A DNA stretch of 14,958 bases, taken from Desulfatitalea sp. UBA4791 (GTDB taxonomy: Bacteria; Desulfobacterota; Desulfobacteria; Desulfobacterales; Desulfosarcinaceae). Positions 6,034 to 12,502 of the stretch are shown one piece after another. The notes below the pieces were generated by a model. The model ran no database searches. It was given only the letters and a program-made list of their open reading frames with translations, and was not told where the DNA came from. Made by a program: the position numbers and the translations under genes. Location of the stretch: positions 5,357 through 20,314 of the forward strand of contig DHGT01000048.1 in NCBI GenBank assembly GCA_002402905.1. The letters are read 5' to 3'. Numbering within the stretch: position 1 is the first letter of the stretch; every line of letters starts with the position of its first letter.

Positions 6034-7383
6034 TCATCCATCGATGTGGACTGTGGCTTCGATATCGGCCCGGGTTTCGGCGGGTCGGGGCGTCGATCCG
6101 GGCTGGGCCGCCAGGTACCTGCCGGCCGCCATGGCCGCGTTCCCGGCTTCGGTGATCGTGTCGACGATATCCTTGGGGCCGCTGGCCGCACCGGCGGTAA
6201 ACACGCCCGCCATAGACGTCTGCACGGGCGCCAGTTTGGGACGCAGCACCTCGATGAAACGGTCGGTGCCCGTGGCCAAGGTGCAGATGCCGTCCGGGTG
6301 CCAGGCGGGGATCAGGCCCAGTGAGAGCACGGCCAGATCGTGGTCCGACGTGGTCACCCCTTCACCGTCCTGGGCTTCGTAATGGAGCCGGACCGATCCG
6401 TCCGGCCCCGCTTCGACGGCCGCCACCTTGGCCCGGACGAAATTGATGCCCATGGCCTGGGCGTTCTGGAAGAACTGCTCGTAACCTTTGCCAAAGGCCC
6501 GGATGTCCATGTAATAGATGGTGATGTCCGCCAGGGGCAGGGAGCCGGAGAGCAGCATGGCCTGCTTGATGGCATACATGCAGCAGACCCGCGAACAGTA
6601 GGAGAGGCCCATGGAGATGTCGCGCGAGCCGGCGCACTGGATGTAGGCGATGCTGTCGGGCGCCTTGCCGTCCGAGGGCCGCAGGACCCGATTGTACGGG
6701 CCGTGGGGGGCGAGCAGGCGTTCCATCTGAAGGGCATCGATCAGGTTGGGAATGGTGCCGCGGCCGTATTGCGGTTTGTCGGTCATCCCGGTCATTTCGA
6801 AACCGGTGGTGATCACGGCCGTCCGGGCCGTTACGGTGAAGGGCCGGGGCTTTTGGAAATAGTCCACGGCCTGGGTCGGACAGACCCGTTCGCAGCGCCC
6901 GCACAGCATGCAGTGCTCCGGATCGAGGACCGCGATCTGGGGAATGGCATTGGAAAAGGGAATGGCGATGGCCTTGGTCGGGGAAAACCCTCCCTGCTCC
7001 TGGTCGGCGACCATGACCGGGCAGGTGAATTCGCATTTCCGGCAGCCGATGCACTTCTGCGCATCCACGTAGCGCGGCCGTTGAATGACGTCGGCCCGTA
7101 CCGAACCGTCGACGCGCTGGAGCGATTTGAGATCGCAGTAGGTGTAGAGGGTGATGCGTTCGTGGTGGGCGGCGGCGGCCATCTTGGGCGTGGTGATGCA
7201 GCTGGCGCAGTCCAGGGTGGGGAAAACCTTGGACAGCCGGATCATTTTGCCGCCCACCGAGGCATCCTTTTCGATGACGGCCACGCTGAAGCCCTGATCG
7301 GCCAGATCCAGGGCCGCCTGCAACCCGGCGATGCCGCCGCCGATGACGATCGCATCGACGTTTCGGTTGAGATTGTCATCCAT
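6034..7383 (-). CDS. hdrA: HdrA-like iron-sulfur flavoprotein, short form (QmoA-like layout)
   Basis: This 449-residue second HdrA-family flavoprotein begins directly with the FAD loop GGGIAG (15-20). Next come the conserved FPTLDCASCITTPKM segment (Cys59/62) and two complete ferredoxin motifs inserted in the middle: CIGCRKCEFTCP at 111-121 and CMLCGRCERVCP at 158-168. The HdrA-specific cluster site follows: Cys250, then CSRVCC (263, 267, 268). Its spacing (13, 4, 1) is that of archaeal HdrA. The N-terminal cysteine domain and C-terminal ferredoxins of the long form are absent, giving a QmoA-like arrangement. It is 24 bases from the long HdrA. GGGAG lies 8 bases upstream of the ATG at 7383; the ATG at 7389 is only 2 bases from that site and less likely. 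It probably forms a heteromer with the long HdrA and receives or donates electrons through MvhD. Confidence 0.9.
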   Translation of the reverse strand: MDDNLNRNVDAIVIGGGIAGLQAALDLADQGFSVAVIEKDASVGGKMIRLSKVFPTLDCASCITTPKMAAAAHHERITLYTYCDLKSLQRVDGSVRADVIQRPRYVDAQKCIGCRKCEFTCPVMVADQEQGGFSPTKAIAIPFSNAIPQIAVLDPEHCMLCGRCERVCPTQAVDYFQKPRPFTVTARTAVITTGFEMTGMTDKPQYGRGTIPNLIDALQMERLLAPHGPYNRVLRPSDGKAPDSIAYIQCAGSRDISMGLSYCSRVCCMYAIKQAMLLSGSLPLADITIYYMDIRAFGKGYEQFFQNAQAMGINFVRAKVAAVEAGPDGSVRLHYEAQDGEGVTTSDHDLAVLSLGLIPAWHPDGICTLATGTDRFIEVLRPKLAPVQTSMAGVFTAGAASGPKDIVDTITEAGNAAMAAGRYLAAQPGSTPRPAETRADIEATVHIDG

Positions 7384-7423
7384 TGTCATAACTCCCCCGG
7401 CGCCGGCCGGCCGCCCCGCCGGG

Positions 7424-7840
7424 TCAGGCGTGGCCGGCGCTGATCAGCGTTTGCACCAGTTCGTTCATCTGGTTGACTTCATTGAGAAAGGCACGATTGC
7501 AGACCGTGCAGATCGCCGTGAGCCGCAGCCGGCGGATGTCGATTTCCTGGGCCTTCATGGTCTGATAGACGCGGTCCAGCCGTCGGGCCAGGGCATGGTA
7601 GGCGCCGTCGTAGGGACACTCCTCGCCGCAGGACATGACGATGATGCCGGCGATCCCCTTGGCAAAACAGTCGAGGTAGAAGCGCTCCGGAAAAAGCACC
7701 GGCGCCTTGACCCGCAGGATGTAGACATTGGCCGGGTAGCTCGAATGGGCCTGGCCGACCGAATCGGCGCCCGGATAGGCGCAGCTCTCGGTGGCCAGTA
7801 CCAGAATCTTGTTTTCCTTCGCCTGAATCGCCGGGCCCAT
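7424..7840 (-). CDS. mvhD: MvhD/FlpD-family hydrogenase iron-sulfur (delta) subunit
   Basis: This 138-residue protein of the methyl-viologen-reducing hydrogenase delta subunit family normally carries a [2Fe-2S] cluster and docks an electron donor onto HdrA. Conserved cysteine segments are present: ESCAYPGADSVG (Cys20), LDCFAKG (58), MSCGEECPYDGAYHA (71 and 75), and ICTVCNRAF (111 and 114). The start at 7840 has GGAG 8 bases upstream. The frame is open further upstream, but that part only overlaps the tusA gene out of frame. No hydrogenase, formate dehydrogenase or NADH-binding subunit is visible in the window, so the electron donor or acceptor is unknown. MvhD followed by HdrA is a classic order and supports an electron-transfer complex. 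Confidence 0.93.
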   Translation of the reverse strand: MGPAIQAKENKILVLATESCAYPGADSVGQAHSSYPANVYILRVKAPVLFPERFYLDCFAKGIAGIIVMSCGEECPYDGAYHALARRLDRVYQTMKAQEIDIRRLRLTAICTVCNRAFLNEVNQMNELVQTLISAGHA

Positions 7841-7895
7841 GGTCTCGCTCCGTCTCGTAGGGGTGGGTCGTCGCAAATGCCTCCGGTCCGCCGGT

Positions 7896-8147
7896 TTACT
7901 TCTTGCGGCGCAGGAAGTGCTTGTCGTATCCGTCGGCTTCCTCGAAGCCGATGTATTCGTGGCCCACCTTTCCGGCCCAGGCCGGGATGTCCTTACGGGT
8001 GCCGCTGTCGTTGGAGTAGATGGCCAGCACCTGACCCACCTTGACTTTGCCGATGCCCTTCTTGGCTTCCAGAAGGGGACCGGGGCAGGCGCTGCCGCGG
8101 GCGTCGACGGTGTTGTCAATTTGAATGCTGCTCAGATCGGTTGTCAT
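7896..8147 (-). CDS. tusA: TusA-family sulfur carrier protein
   Basis: This 83-residue protein has the TusA/SirA/YeeD fold. The hallmark DARGSACPGPLLEAKK carries the sulfur-accepting Cys21 in a CPxP motif, followed by a helix. GQVLAIYSNDSGTRKDIPAWAG is the expected beta-alpha step, and HEYIGFEEADGYDKHFL the final strand and Lys-rich tail. TusA proteins carry sulfane sulfur as a persulfide between sulfurtransferases and acceptor enzymes. The start at 8147 has AGGAG 7 bases upstream, inside the end of the preceding gene. Only one base separates the two genes, so they are likely translationally coupled. The gene starts a cascade with mvhD and hdr genes, the context known for TusA proteins that feed Hdr-like complexes in sulfur oxidisers. 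Confidence 0.93.
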   Translation of the reverse strand: MTTDLSSIQIDNTVDARGSACPGPLLEAKKGIGKVKVGQVLAIYSNDSGTRKDIPAWAGKVGHEYIGFEEADGYDKHFLRRKK

Positions 8148-8148
8148 G

Positions 8149-8445
8149 TTACGCTCCTTTCGTCGGGGCGGACGGTCGGTCCTCCCCCGGGTCTGAACCC
8201 GAGTAGTTGGTCGGCCGGCACGTCAGACGGATGAGATATCCGGTCGGCTGAACGTCGGCCTCGGTGATCGCGAAGCGCGCTTCGGGAAGCAGCCGCATAA
8301 GGGCCTGAAAGGTGCTCGGGTCGGCGCCGCGGATCTTCAGGCGGTCACCGGACTGCATCCGGCGAAGGGTCTGGTTGACCCTGAGCAAGGCGAGGGGTTG
8401 CAGGCTGTCGTGCAGATCAATTTCCAGGTTGTTCGGTCGGCTCAT
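8149..8445 (-). CDS. TusA-fold protein lacking the catalytic cysteine
   Basis: This 98-residue protein aligns with TusA by eye. LEIDLHDSLQPLALLRVNQTLRRMQSGDRLKIRG has the same strand-helix-strand pattern as the adjacent tusA product, but Gln16 replaces the active cysteine and the CPxP motif reads QPLA. The only cysteine is Cys76 near the end of the last strand, followed by a disordered-looking Pro/Ser/Asp tail (79-98). It is the first gene of the operon, about 26 bases downstream of the predicted sigma-54 transcription start. An AGAGG motif precedes the ATG closely. It cannot act as a normal persulfide carrier. It may be a scaffold or a partner that forms a heteromer with TusA. Fold assignment is from pattern only. 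Confidence 0.78.
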   Translation of the reverse strand: MSRPNNLEIDLHDSLQPLALLRVNQTLRRMQSGDRLKIRGADPSTFQALMRLLPEARFAITEADVQPTGYLIRLTCRPTNYSGSDPGEDRPSAPTKGA

Positions 8446-8480
8446 GGGACCTCTGCCTCGCTCTTTTTGACATGGCTATA

Positions 8481-8498
8481 AAGCAAGGCGGATGCCAA
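8481..8498 (-). promoter_or_regulatory. sigma-54 (-24/-12) promoter of the TusA-Hdr-MetVF operon
   Basis: On the minus strand the sequence reads TTGGCATCCGCCTTGCTT. This fits the TGGCAC-N5-TTGC consensus with GG and GC exactly 10 bases apart. The expected transcription start is near 8471, giving a leader of about 26 bases before the ATG at 8445. A sigma-54 activator gene lies divergently alongside, which fits well. Confidence 0.85.
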
Positions 8499-8548
8499 CA
8501 TGCCGGCCCATATCCATGAATGGGATTCAGCTATTTATAAATCATCGT

Positions 8549-8562
8549 TATCGTGAACGATA
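8549..8562. promoter_or_regulatory. 14-base palindrome, candidate activator binding site
   Basis: TATCGTGAACGATA is a perfect inverted repeat with 6-base arms and a 2-base centre. It sits about 50 bases behind the -24 element, roughly 78-91 bases upstream of the predicted start. It is flanked by two ATCATCG copies (8541-8547 and 8567-8573). Its position and dyad symmetry fit an upstream activating sequence for the divergent EBP, and it could also autoregulate that gene. Confidence 0.55.
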
Positions 8563-8679
8563 TTCGATCATCGGCCTTTTCGATCGTGTGGATGGAGACA
8601 GAACGACTTGCCCAAAGTGCGCGGATGAGGTAAGGGCACTGTCTATACACATGTCTAAAAATAAAACAGGTGGCGTGAC

Positions 8680-10092
8680 ATGCTTGAACAGGATTTGAAC
8701 ACTTATTGGCGGACCGTGGTGGACACGATCCAGGATGCGGTGATGATCGTGGACACCGACGGCACCATCGTGACGGTCAACGAGGCGTTTGCCCGTGTGA
8801 CGGGCTATGCGGTGGAGGCGGTGGTGGGGCAGTCGTGCGCCGTGCTCAAGTGCCCGACCTGCCAGAAGGACCGGCAGGGAAGCGCCGAGCATTGGTGCAG
8901 CCTGTTTCACACCGGGGAGGTGCGCCGCCATCGCTGCACCATCCGCCACCGGTCGGGCCGGGACGTGCCGGTGATCAAGAATGCGGCCGTGTTGCGGGAC
9001 CGGAGCGACCAGGTGATCGGGGGGGTGGAGATCCTGACCGACATCAGCATCCTGGTGGACCGGGAGCAGCAGATCGAGGCGTTTCGCCGCGAGCTTTCAG
9101 GCCAGGACGGGTTCGAGGGCATCATCGGCACCTCGCCGGCCATGCAGTCGGTTTTCGACATGATCGCCAATGCGGCCGGCAGCGATGCGCCGGTGATCAT
9201 CTTCGGCGAGAGCGGTACGGGCAAGGAGCTGGTGGCCCGCGCCATTCACAACCGGGGACCGCGGCGGGACAAACCCTACGTCAAGGTCAACTGTGCGGCC
9301 CTGGCCGAATCCCTGCTGGAAAGCGAACTCTTCGGACATGTGCGCGGGGCCTTCACCGGAGCGGTGCAGTCGCGCACGGGGCGTTTCGAGGCGGCCAACG
9401 GCGGCGACATTTTTCTCGACGAGATCGGCGAGCTGCCCATGACCACCCAGGTCAAATTGCTTCGGGTCCTCGAGGAGAAGGTGATCGAACGGGTGGGCGA
9501 CAACCGGTCCATTCCGGTGGACGTGCGCATCGTGACGGCCACCAACCGCGACCTGGGCCGCATGGTGGCCGATGGGCGCTTCCGCGAGGACCTGTTTTAC
9601 CGGATCAACGTGATTCCCCTGAATCTGCCGCCCCTGCGAGAGCGCATGGAGGATATCCCCCTGCTGGCCGAGTCCTTTTACCGCCGCATGCATCTCAAGA
9701 GCGACAAGCTGCTCGAGGGCATCGCCTACGATACCATGGGCATGCTGATGACCTATTCCTGGCCGGGCAACGTGCGCGAGCTGCGTAGCGCCTTCGAGTA
9801 CGCCTTCGTCGCCTGCCCGGCCGGCGCCATTCAGCCCAGGCACCTGCCGCCGACCATCATGCAGCATGGCACCTGCATACCGACCTCTTCAGCCGTTGAC
9901 ACGCCGGCCGCCGACCCGCCTCCGGCCGCACCGACCGGCGGGCTCTCGCCGAAAGAGACCCTCATCGCCGCTCTGACCCAAACCGGCGGCAACCAGAGCG
10001 CAGCGGCCCGCCTCCTGGGCGTGTCGCGCGGCACGGTCTGGAACCGCATGCGCCGTTACGGCATTCGGGGCCGGACCTTTGGGGATGCCTGA
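8680..10092 (+). CDS. sigma-54-dependent activator with cysteine-rich PAS sensor
   Basis: This 470-residue enhancer-binding protein has three parts. A PAS domain (about 10-130) carries Cys53, Cys58, Cys61, Cys73 and Cys86. The AAA+ domain (about 145-375) has Walker A GESGTGKE at 176-183, the sigma-54-contact loop GAFTGA at 223-228, Walker B FLDE at 245-248, an arginine finger region (REDLFYR), and WPGNVREL near 361-368. A Pro/Ala-rich linker leads to a Fis-type helix-turn-helix at about 425-462 (NQSAAARLLGVSRGTVWNRMRRYGI). No receiver domain is present, so it is probably controlled by the PAS domain directly. The start at 8680 has AGGTGG 6 bases upstream. It is transcribed divergently from the operon, whose promoter is sigma-54 type, so it is very likely its regulator. 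The signal is unknown; redox or metal sensing is suggested by the cysteines. Confidence 0.95.
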   Translation: MLEQDLNTYWRTVVDTIQDAVMIVDTDGTIVTVNEAFARVTGYAVEAVVGQSCAVLKCPTCQKDRQGSAEHWCSLFHTGEVRRHRCTIRHRSGRDVPVIKNAAVLRDRSDQVIGGVEILTDISILVDREQQIEAFRRELSGQDGFEGIIGTSPAMQSVFDMIANAAGSDAPVIIFGESGTGKELVARAIHNRGPRRDKPYVKVNCAALAESLLESELFGHVRGAFTGAVQSRTGRFEAANGGDIFLDEIGELPMTTQVKLLRVLEEKVIERVGDNRSIPVDVRIVTATNRDLGRMVADGRFREDLFYRINVIPLNLPPLRERMEDIPLLAESFYRRMHLKSDKLLEGIAYDTMGMLMTYSWPGNVRELRSAFEYAFVACPAGAIQPRHLPPTIMQHGTCIPTSSAVDTPAADPPPAAPTGGLSPKETLIAALTQTGGNQSAAARLLGVSRGTVWNRMRRYGIRGRTFGDA

Positions 10093-10115
10093 GCGGCTCG
10101 CCGTTCGGTGCCGCT
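10092..10115. terminator. possible hairpin between converging genes
   Basis: AGCGGC and GCCGCT form a 6-base stem around a 12-base loop that itself holds a small CCG/CGG hairpin. It sits between the convergent stop codons of the activator and nitroreductase genes and touches both. No T-run follows on either strand, so a terminator role is tentative. Confidence 0.3.
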
Positions 10116-10977
10116 ACTCCCAGCGCACCCGGATGGGGTTGCGGTCGACCAGGCGTAGATACTTGAGTTTGGGGTAACCGACGATCAGCACGCTTTGAAT
10201 CTGATGCCCTTCGGGCAACCCGATGGCCTCGGCCAGGGGCGGGTAAGACCGGGCGGCGATCTCCAGCAATCCAATATAAGTGCATTCCAGTCCCAGGGTA
10301 CGGGCGAACAGTCCCACCGTGGTCGACGCGATGACGCAGTTGTCCTTGGGGGTACTCGTTTCCAGGAGGGAATGAAACATCAGCACCACCGGGGCGTGGT
10401 GGAAAATCGGGTCGTAGCCCACCGATCTGGCCTGCAGCATGTTGTCCCGGTAACGCAACAGCTTTTCCAGCTGCAGCCGTGCCGGCGACGCCGGGCCGGC
10501 CGGCAGGGTCTTAAGCGTTTCGGCGGCATTGGCGCCCATTTCGACAAAAAAGTCGATGGTGAGATCGGAGAGGCGCTTTTTGCGGTCGCCGTTTTCCAGC
10601 ACGATGATTTCAACGCTCTGCACATTGCTGCCGGTGGGCGCAAACCGTGCCGCCTCGATCAATTGCTGGATGGTCGATTTGGCCACCTCTTTTTTCTTGA
10701 ATTGGCGATGGCTGCGGCGTTCCCGGATAAAGTGCATGAAGGCATCGGGCGGGAATTGCACCGGGGTGCCGACGGGTTCGAAGTTGTTCATGTCCATGCG
10801 GTGGTGGGTAATCGCGTCCGCAGGGCACAAAGAGACGCAGTGGCCGCAGACGATGCAGCACTTCTCGTCGGCCTGGACCGACACCTTTTCGTCTTTCAGG
10901 CTGAAGCAGCGCGGACAGCGCAGGACGCAGATGCCGCAGGTGGTGCATTTTCCCTGGTCGATGGTGACCCAACTCAT
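10114..10977 (-). CDS. ferredoxin-nitroreductase fusion protein
   Basis: This is a 287-residue fusion. Residues 1-55 hold two [4Fe-4S] motifs, CTTCGICVLRCP (Cys11, 14, 17, 21) and CIVCGHCVSLCP (41, 44, 47, 51). Residues 80-270 are a nitroreductase-family FMN domain with the RERRSHRQF entry motif (85-93) and APTGSNVQ (113-120). Ferredoxin-linked members reduce or oxidise small organic or flavin-accessible substrates using ferredoxin-level electrons; the substrate here is unknown. The start at 10977 has a strong GAGGAGG site 6 bases upstream. It follows the MFS transporter by 12 bases, so the two are probably co-transcribed, with the transporter importing or exporting the substrate. The stop converges with the activator gene, 21 bases away. 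It is not part of the Hdr operon. Confidence 0.9.
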   Translation of the reverse strand: MSWVTIDQGKCTTCGICVLRCPRCFSLKDEKVSVQADEKCCIVCGHCVSLCPADAITHHRMDMNNFEPVGTPVQFPPDAFMHFIRERRSHRQFKKKEVAKSTIQQLIEAARFAPTGSNVQSVEIIVLENGDRKKRLSDLTIDFFVEMGANAAETLKTLPAGPASPARLQLEKLLRYRDNMLQARSVGYDPIFHHAPVVLMFHSLLETSTPKDNCVIASTTVGLFARTLGLECTYIGLLEIAARSYPPLAEAIGLPEGHQIQSVLIVGYPKLKYLRLVDRNPIRVRWE

Positions 10978-10989
10978 GGATGTCCTCCT

Positions 10990-12315
10990 CTATGGCATGG
11001 CCGGTAGGTGTTTGGGTTTTAGATTGTGGTCGGAACGGGCGGGCATCCGGGCGCTGATGGCGATGCCCGCCGCAATGGCCGCCACTGTAATGGCCAATGG
11101 AATGTCATATTTGCCGGTGGCATCGTAGAGCGCACCGGCCAGCACCGGGCCCGCGGCGCTCACCAGCGTGACCACCGGAATGGTCCAGCCGAGGATGCGG
11201 GCATAGTTGGCGCGCCCGAAATAGTGGCTCAACAGCTGGGGCATCAGAACGATCATGCCGCCGAAGCCGATGCCGGTCAGGATCGAATAGGCGTAGATGA
11301 AATGGATCGACCGGGCCGACATCAGGCAGAGAATGCCCAGCCCCATGCCGGTGAGAAACGATGCGGCGAGCCAACGGCCGTCGCGTCGCATGCCCAACAC
11401 GCCGCACAGCAGCCGGCCGATAATACTGCAGCCCAGCATCATGCCAAGAGCCGCGGCCGAACCGATGGGCGAAAAGCCCAGGTCCTGCAGGTAGGCGACC
11501 TGATGGGTGCCCAGGATATTGGTCGCAAACAGGATAATCGAAAAGAGGGCGACGATCATCCACAACGCCGGTGATCGCAACGCCTCCCGGACGGTCCAAT
11601 CGATCTCCACTGGATGCAGTTGCGTTTCGAGCGCCGCTGGCGGCGTGCGGGCCTCCGGATGCGGATAGCGGCCGTCGACTTCCAAGCCGACGTCATTGGG
11701 GTGATTGCGGATGATCAGGCCGCCCATGACCACGGCCAGCACGAGGTGAGACCCCGCCAGCCAGGCCCAGGCTTGCTGCCATCCATGCGCGGTGATCAAC
11801 CCGCCGATCACCGACGGCATGAGGAACCCGCCGATGCCGCCCGCCGTGAAGAGCAAGCCCATGGCCAGGGATCTCTTCCGAACGAACCAGTTGTTGATCA
11901 CCGAAGTGATGGGAATGAACTCGCCGAAGGCGATCACGATCCCGATGATCAGGCCGAAGCAGATGTATAGGTGCCACACGGCGTTGACTTTCGACATGCC
12001 GAAGAGACCCACCACCGCCAACAAGTTGCAGAAGATGATATTTTTACGCGCGCCGAAACGCCCAATGGTCATACCGGCCGCCGGACCGAGCAGGCCGCCG
12101 ATGATGAAAAAGAGTGTGTACGGTCCCGACAGGGCGGAACGGCTCCAGTTGAATGATTCAGCCATGGACGGCAGGAAAACGCCGTAGGCATAGGTGATAT
12201 TGCCGCACAGGCTGCCGTAGACCAGCATGAGCCCGACCAGATTGATCCAACCGTAATACGGGCCGTAATGCTGGCCGCAGTATCGGCCGAAATGGTGCCA
12301 ACGCCTCTCGTGCAT
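10990..12315 (-). CDS. MFS transporter, oxalate/formate or monocarboxylate type
   Basis: This 441-residue membrane protein has about twelve predicted hydrophobic segments. The first is around 22-50 (GWINLVGLMLVYGSLCGN), and the sixth ends near 202. A hydrophilic central loop spans about 203-245, and the last segment ends near 421. The TM2-TM3 loop has the MFS motif GRFGARK (85-91). NNWFVRKRSLAMGL (141-154) and the GGIGGF stretch (159-164) recall the OFA/monocarboxylate-transporter branch. GAGG lies 7 bases upstream of the start at 12315. It is likely co-transcribed with the ferredoxin-nitroreductase gene. The divergent neighbours are an SDR and an acyl-CoA carboxylase subunit, so an organic acid is a plausible substrate. 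Substrate assignment is inference. Confidence 0.9.
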   Translation of the reverse strand: MHERRWHHFGRYCGQHYGPYYGWINLVGLMLVYGSLCGNITYAYGVFLPSMAESFNWSRSALSGPYTLFFIIGGLLGPAAGMTIGRFGARKNIIFCNLLAVVGLFGMSKVNAVWHLYICFGLIIGIVIAFGEFIPITSVINNWFVRKRSLAMGLLFTAGGIGGFLMPSVIGGLITAHGWQQAWAWLAGSHLVLAVVMGGLIIRNHPNDVGLEVDGRYPHPEARTPPAALETQLHPVEIDWTVREALRSPALWMIVALFSIILFATNILGTHQVAYLQDLGFSPIGSAAALGMMLGCSIIGRLLCGVLGMRRDGRWLAASFLTGMGLGILCLMSARSIHFIYAYSILTGIGFGGMIVLMPQLLSHYFGRANYARILGWTIPVVTLVSAAGPVLAGALYDATGKYDIPLAITVAAIAAGIAISARMPARSDHNLKPKHLPAMP

Positions 12316-12364
12316 TTTTCGTCCTCTTGCAGAAAGCAGTCCCGATCGTTTTGCGCGTATGGCC

Positions 12365-12392
12365 TTGTCGAACAGGATACGACCATTATACT
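12365..12392 (+). promoter_or_regulatory. candidate sigma-70 promoter (distal) for SDR-carboxyltransferase
   Basis: TTGTCG and TATACT are separated by 16 bases. The -10 matches consensus at 5 of 6 positions and the -35 at 4 of 6. It overlaps the minus-strand TATAAT, so the two directions would compete for polymerase. Confidence 0.35.
12385..12390 (-). promoter_or_regulatory. candidate -10 element for the MFS-nitroreductase operon
   Basis: A perfect TATAAT lies on the minus strand 70 bases upstream of the MFS start. The region at the expected -35 spacing (about GAGCTC) is poor, so this would need an activator. It overlaps a plus-strand TATACT at 12387-12392. Confidence 0.35.
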
Positions 12393-12420
12393 CACAAGCA
12401 TCATTTGGAGCTCTATTCTA

Positions 12421-12449
12421 TTGACCTTTCAGCGTTACGGCAATACAAG
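12421..12449 (+). promoter_or_regulatory. candidate sigma-70 promoter (proximal) for SDR-carboxyltransferase
   Basis: TTGACC and TACAAG are separated by 17 bases. The start would be near 12456, leaving a leader of about 47 bases before the SDR gene. Match is 5 of 6 at -35 and 4 of 6 at -10. It is supported by sequence only. Confidence 0.4.
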
Positions 12450-12502
12450 AATGCGTGTTTTAAAATCGGATCCGGGACCATGGATTTAAAAAGGAGTGCA
12501 TG

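Noticed and set aside
6340..7443. 367-codon plus-strand frame opposite the short hdrA
   Set aside because: It is an antisense shadow of a gene with two clear ferredoxin motifs and an FAD loop.
7841..8119. Upstream in-frame extension of the mvhD frame, which would fuse it to extra sequence
   Set aside because: The added residues are Pro/Thr/Arg-rich and are out-of-frame tusA codons. MvhD homology and a ribosome binding site begin at 7840.
8671..8686. Possible sigma-54 promoter on the plus strand (TGGCGTGACATGC)
   Set aside because: GG and GC are 8 bases apart instead of 10, and the element overlaps the activator start codon.
8492..8698. Small 68-codon plus-strand frame in the promoter region, with a CPKC motif
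   Set aside because: It overlaps the sigma-54 promoter and the activator start, has no proper ribosome binding site and resembles no family.
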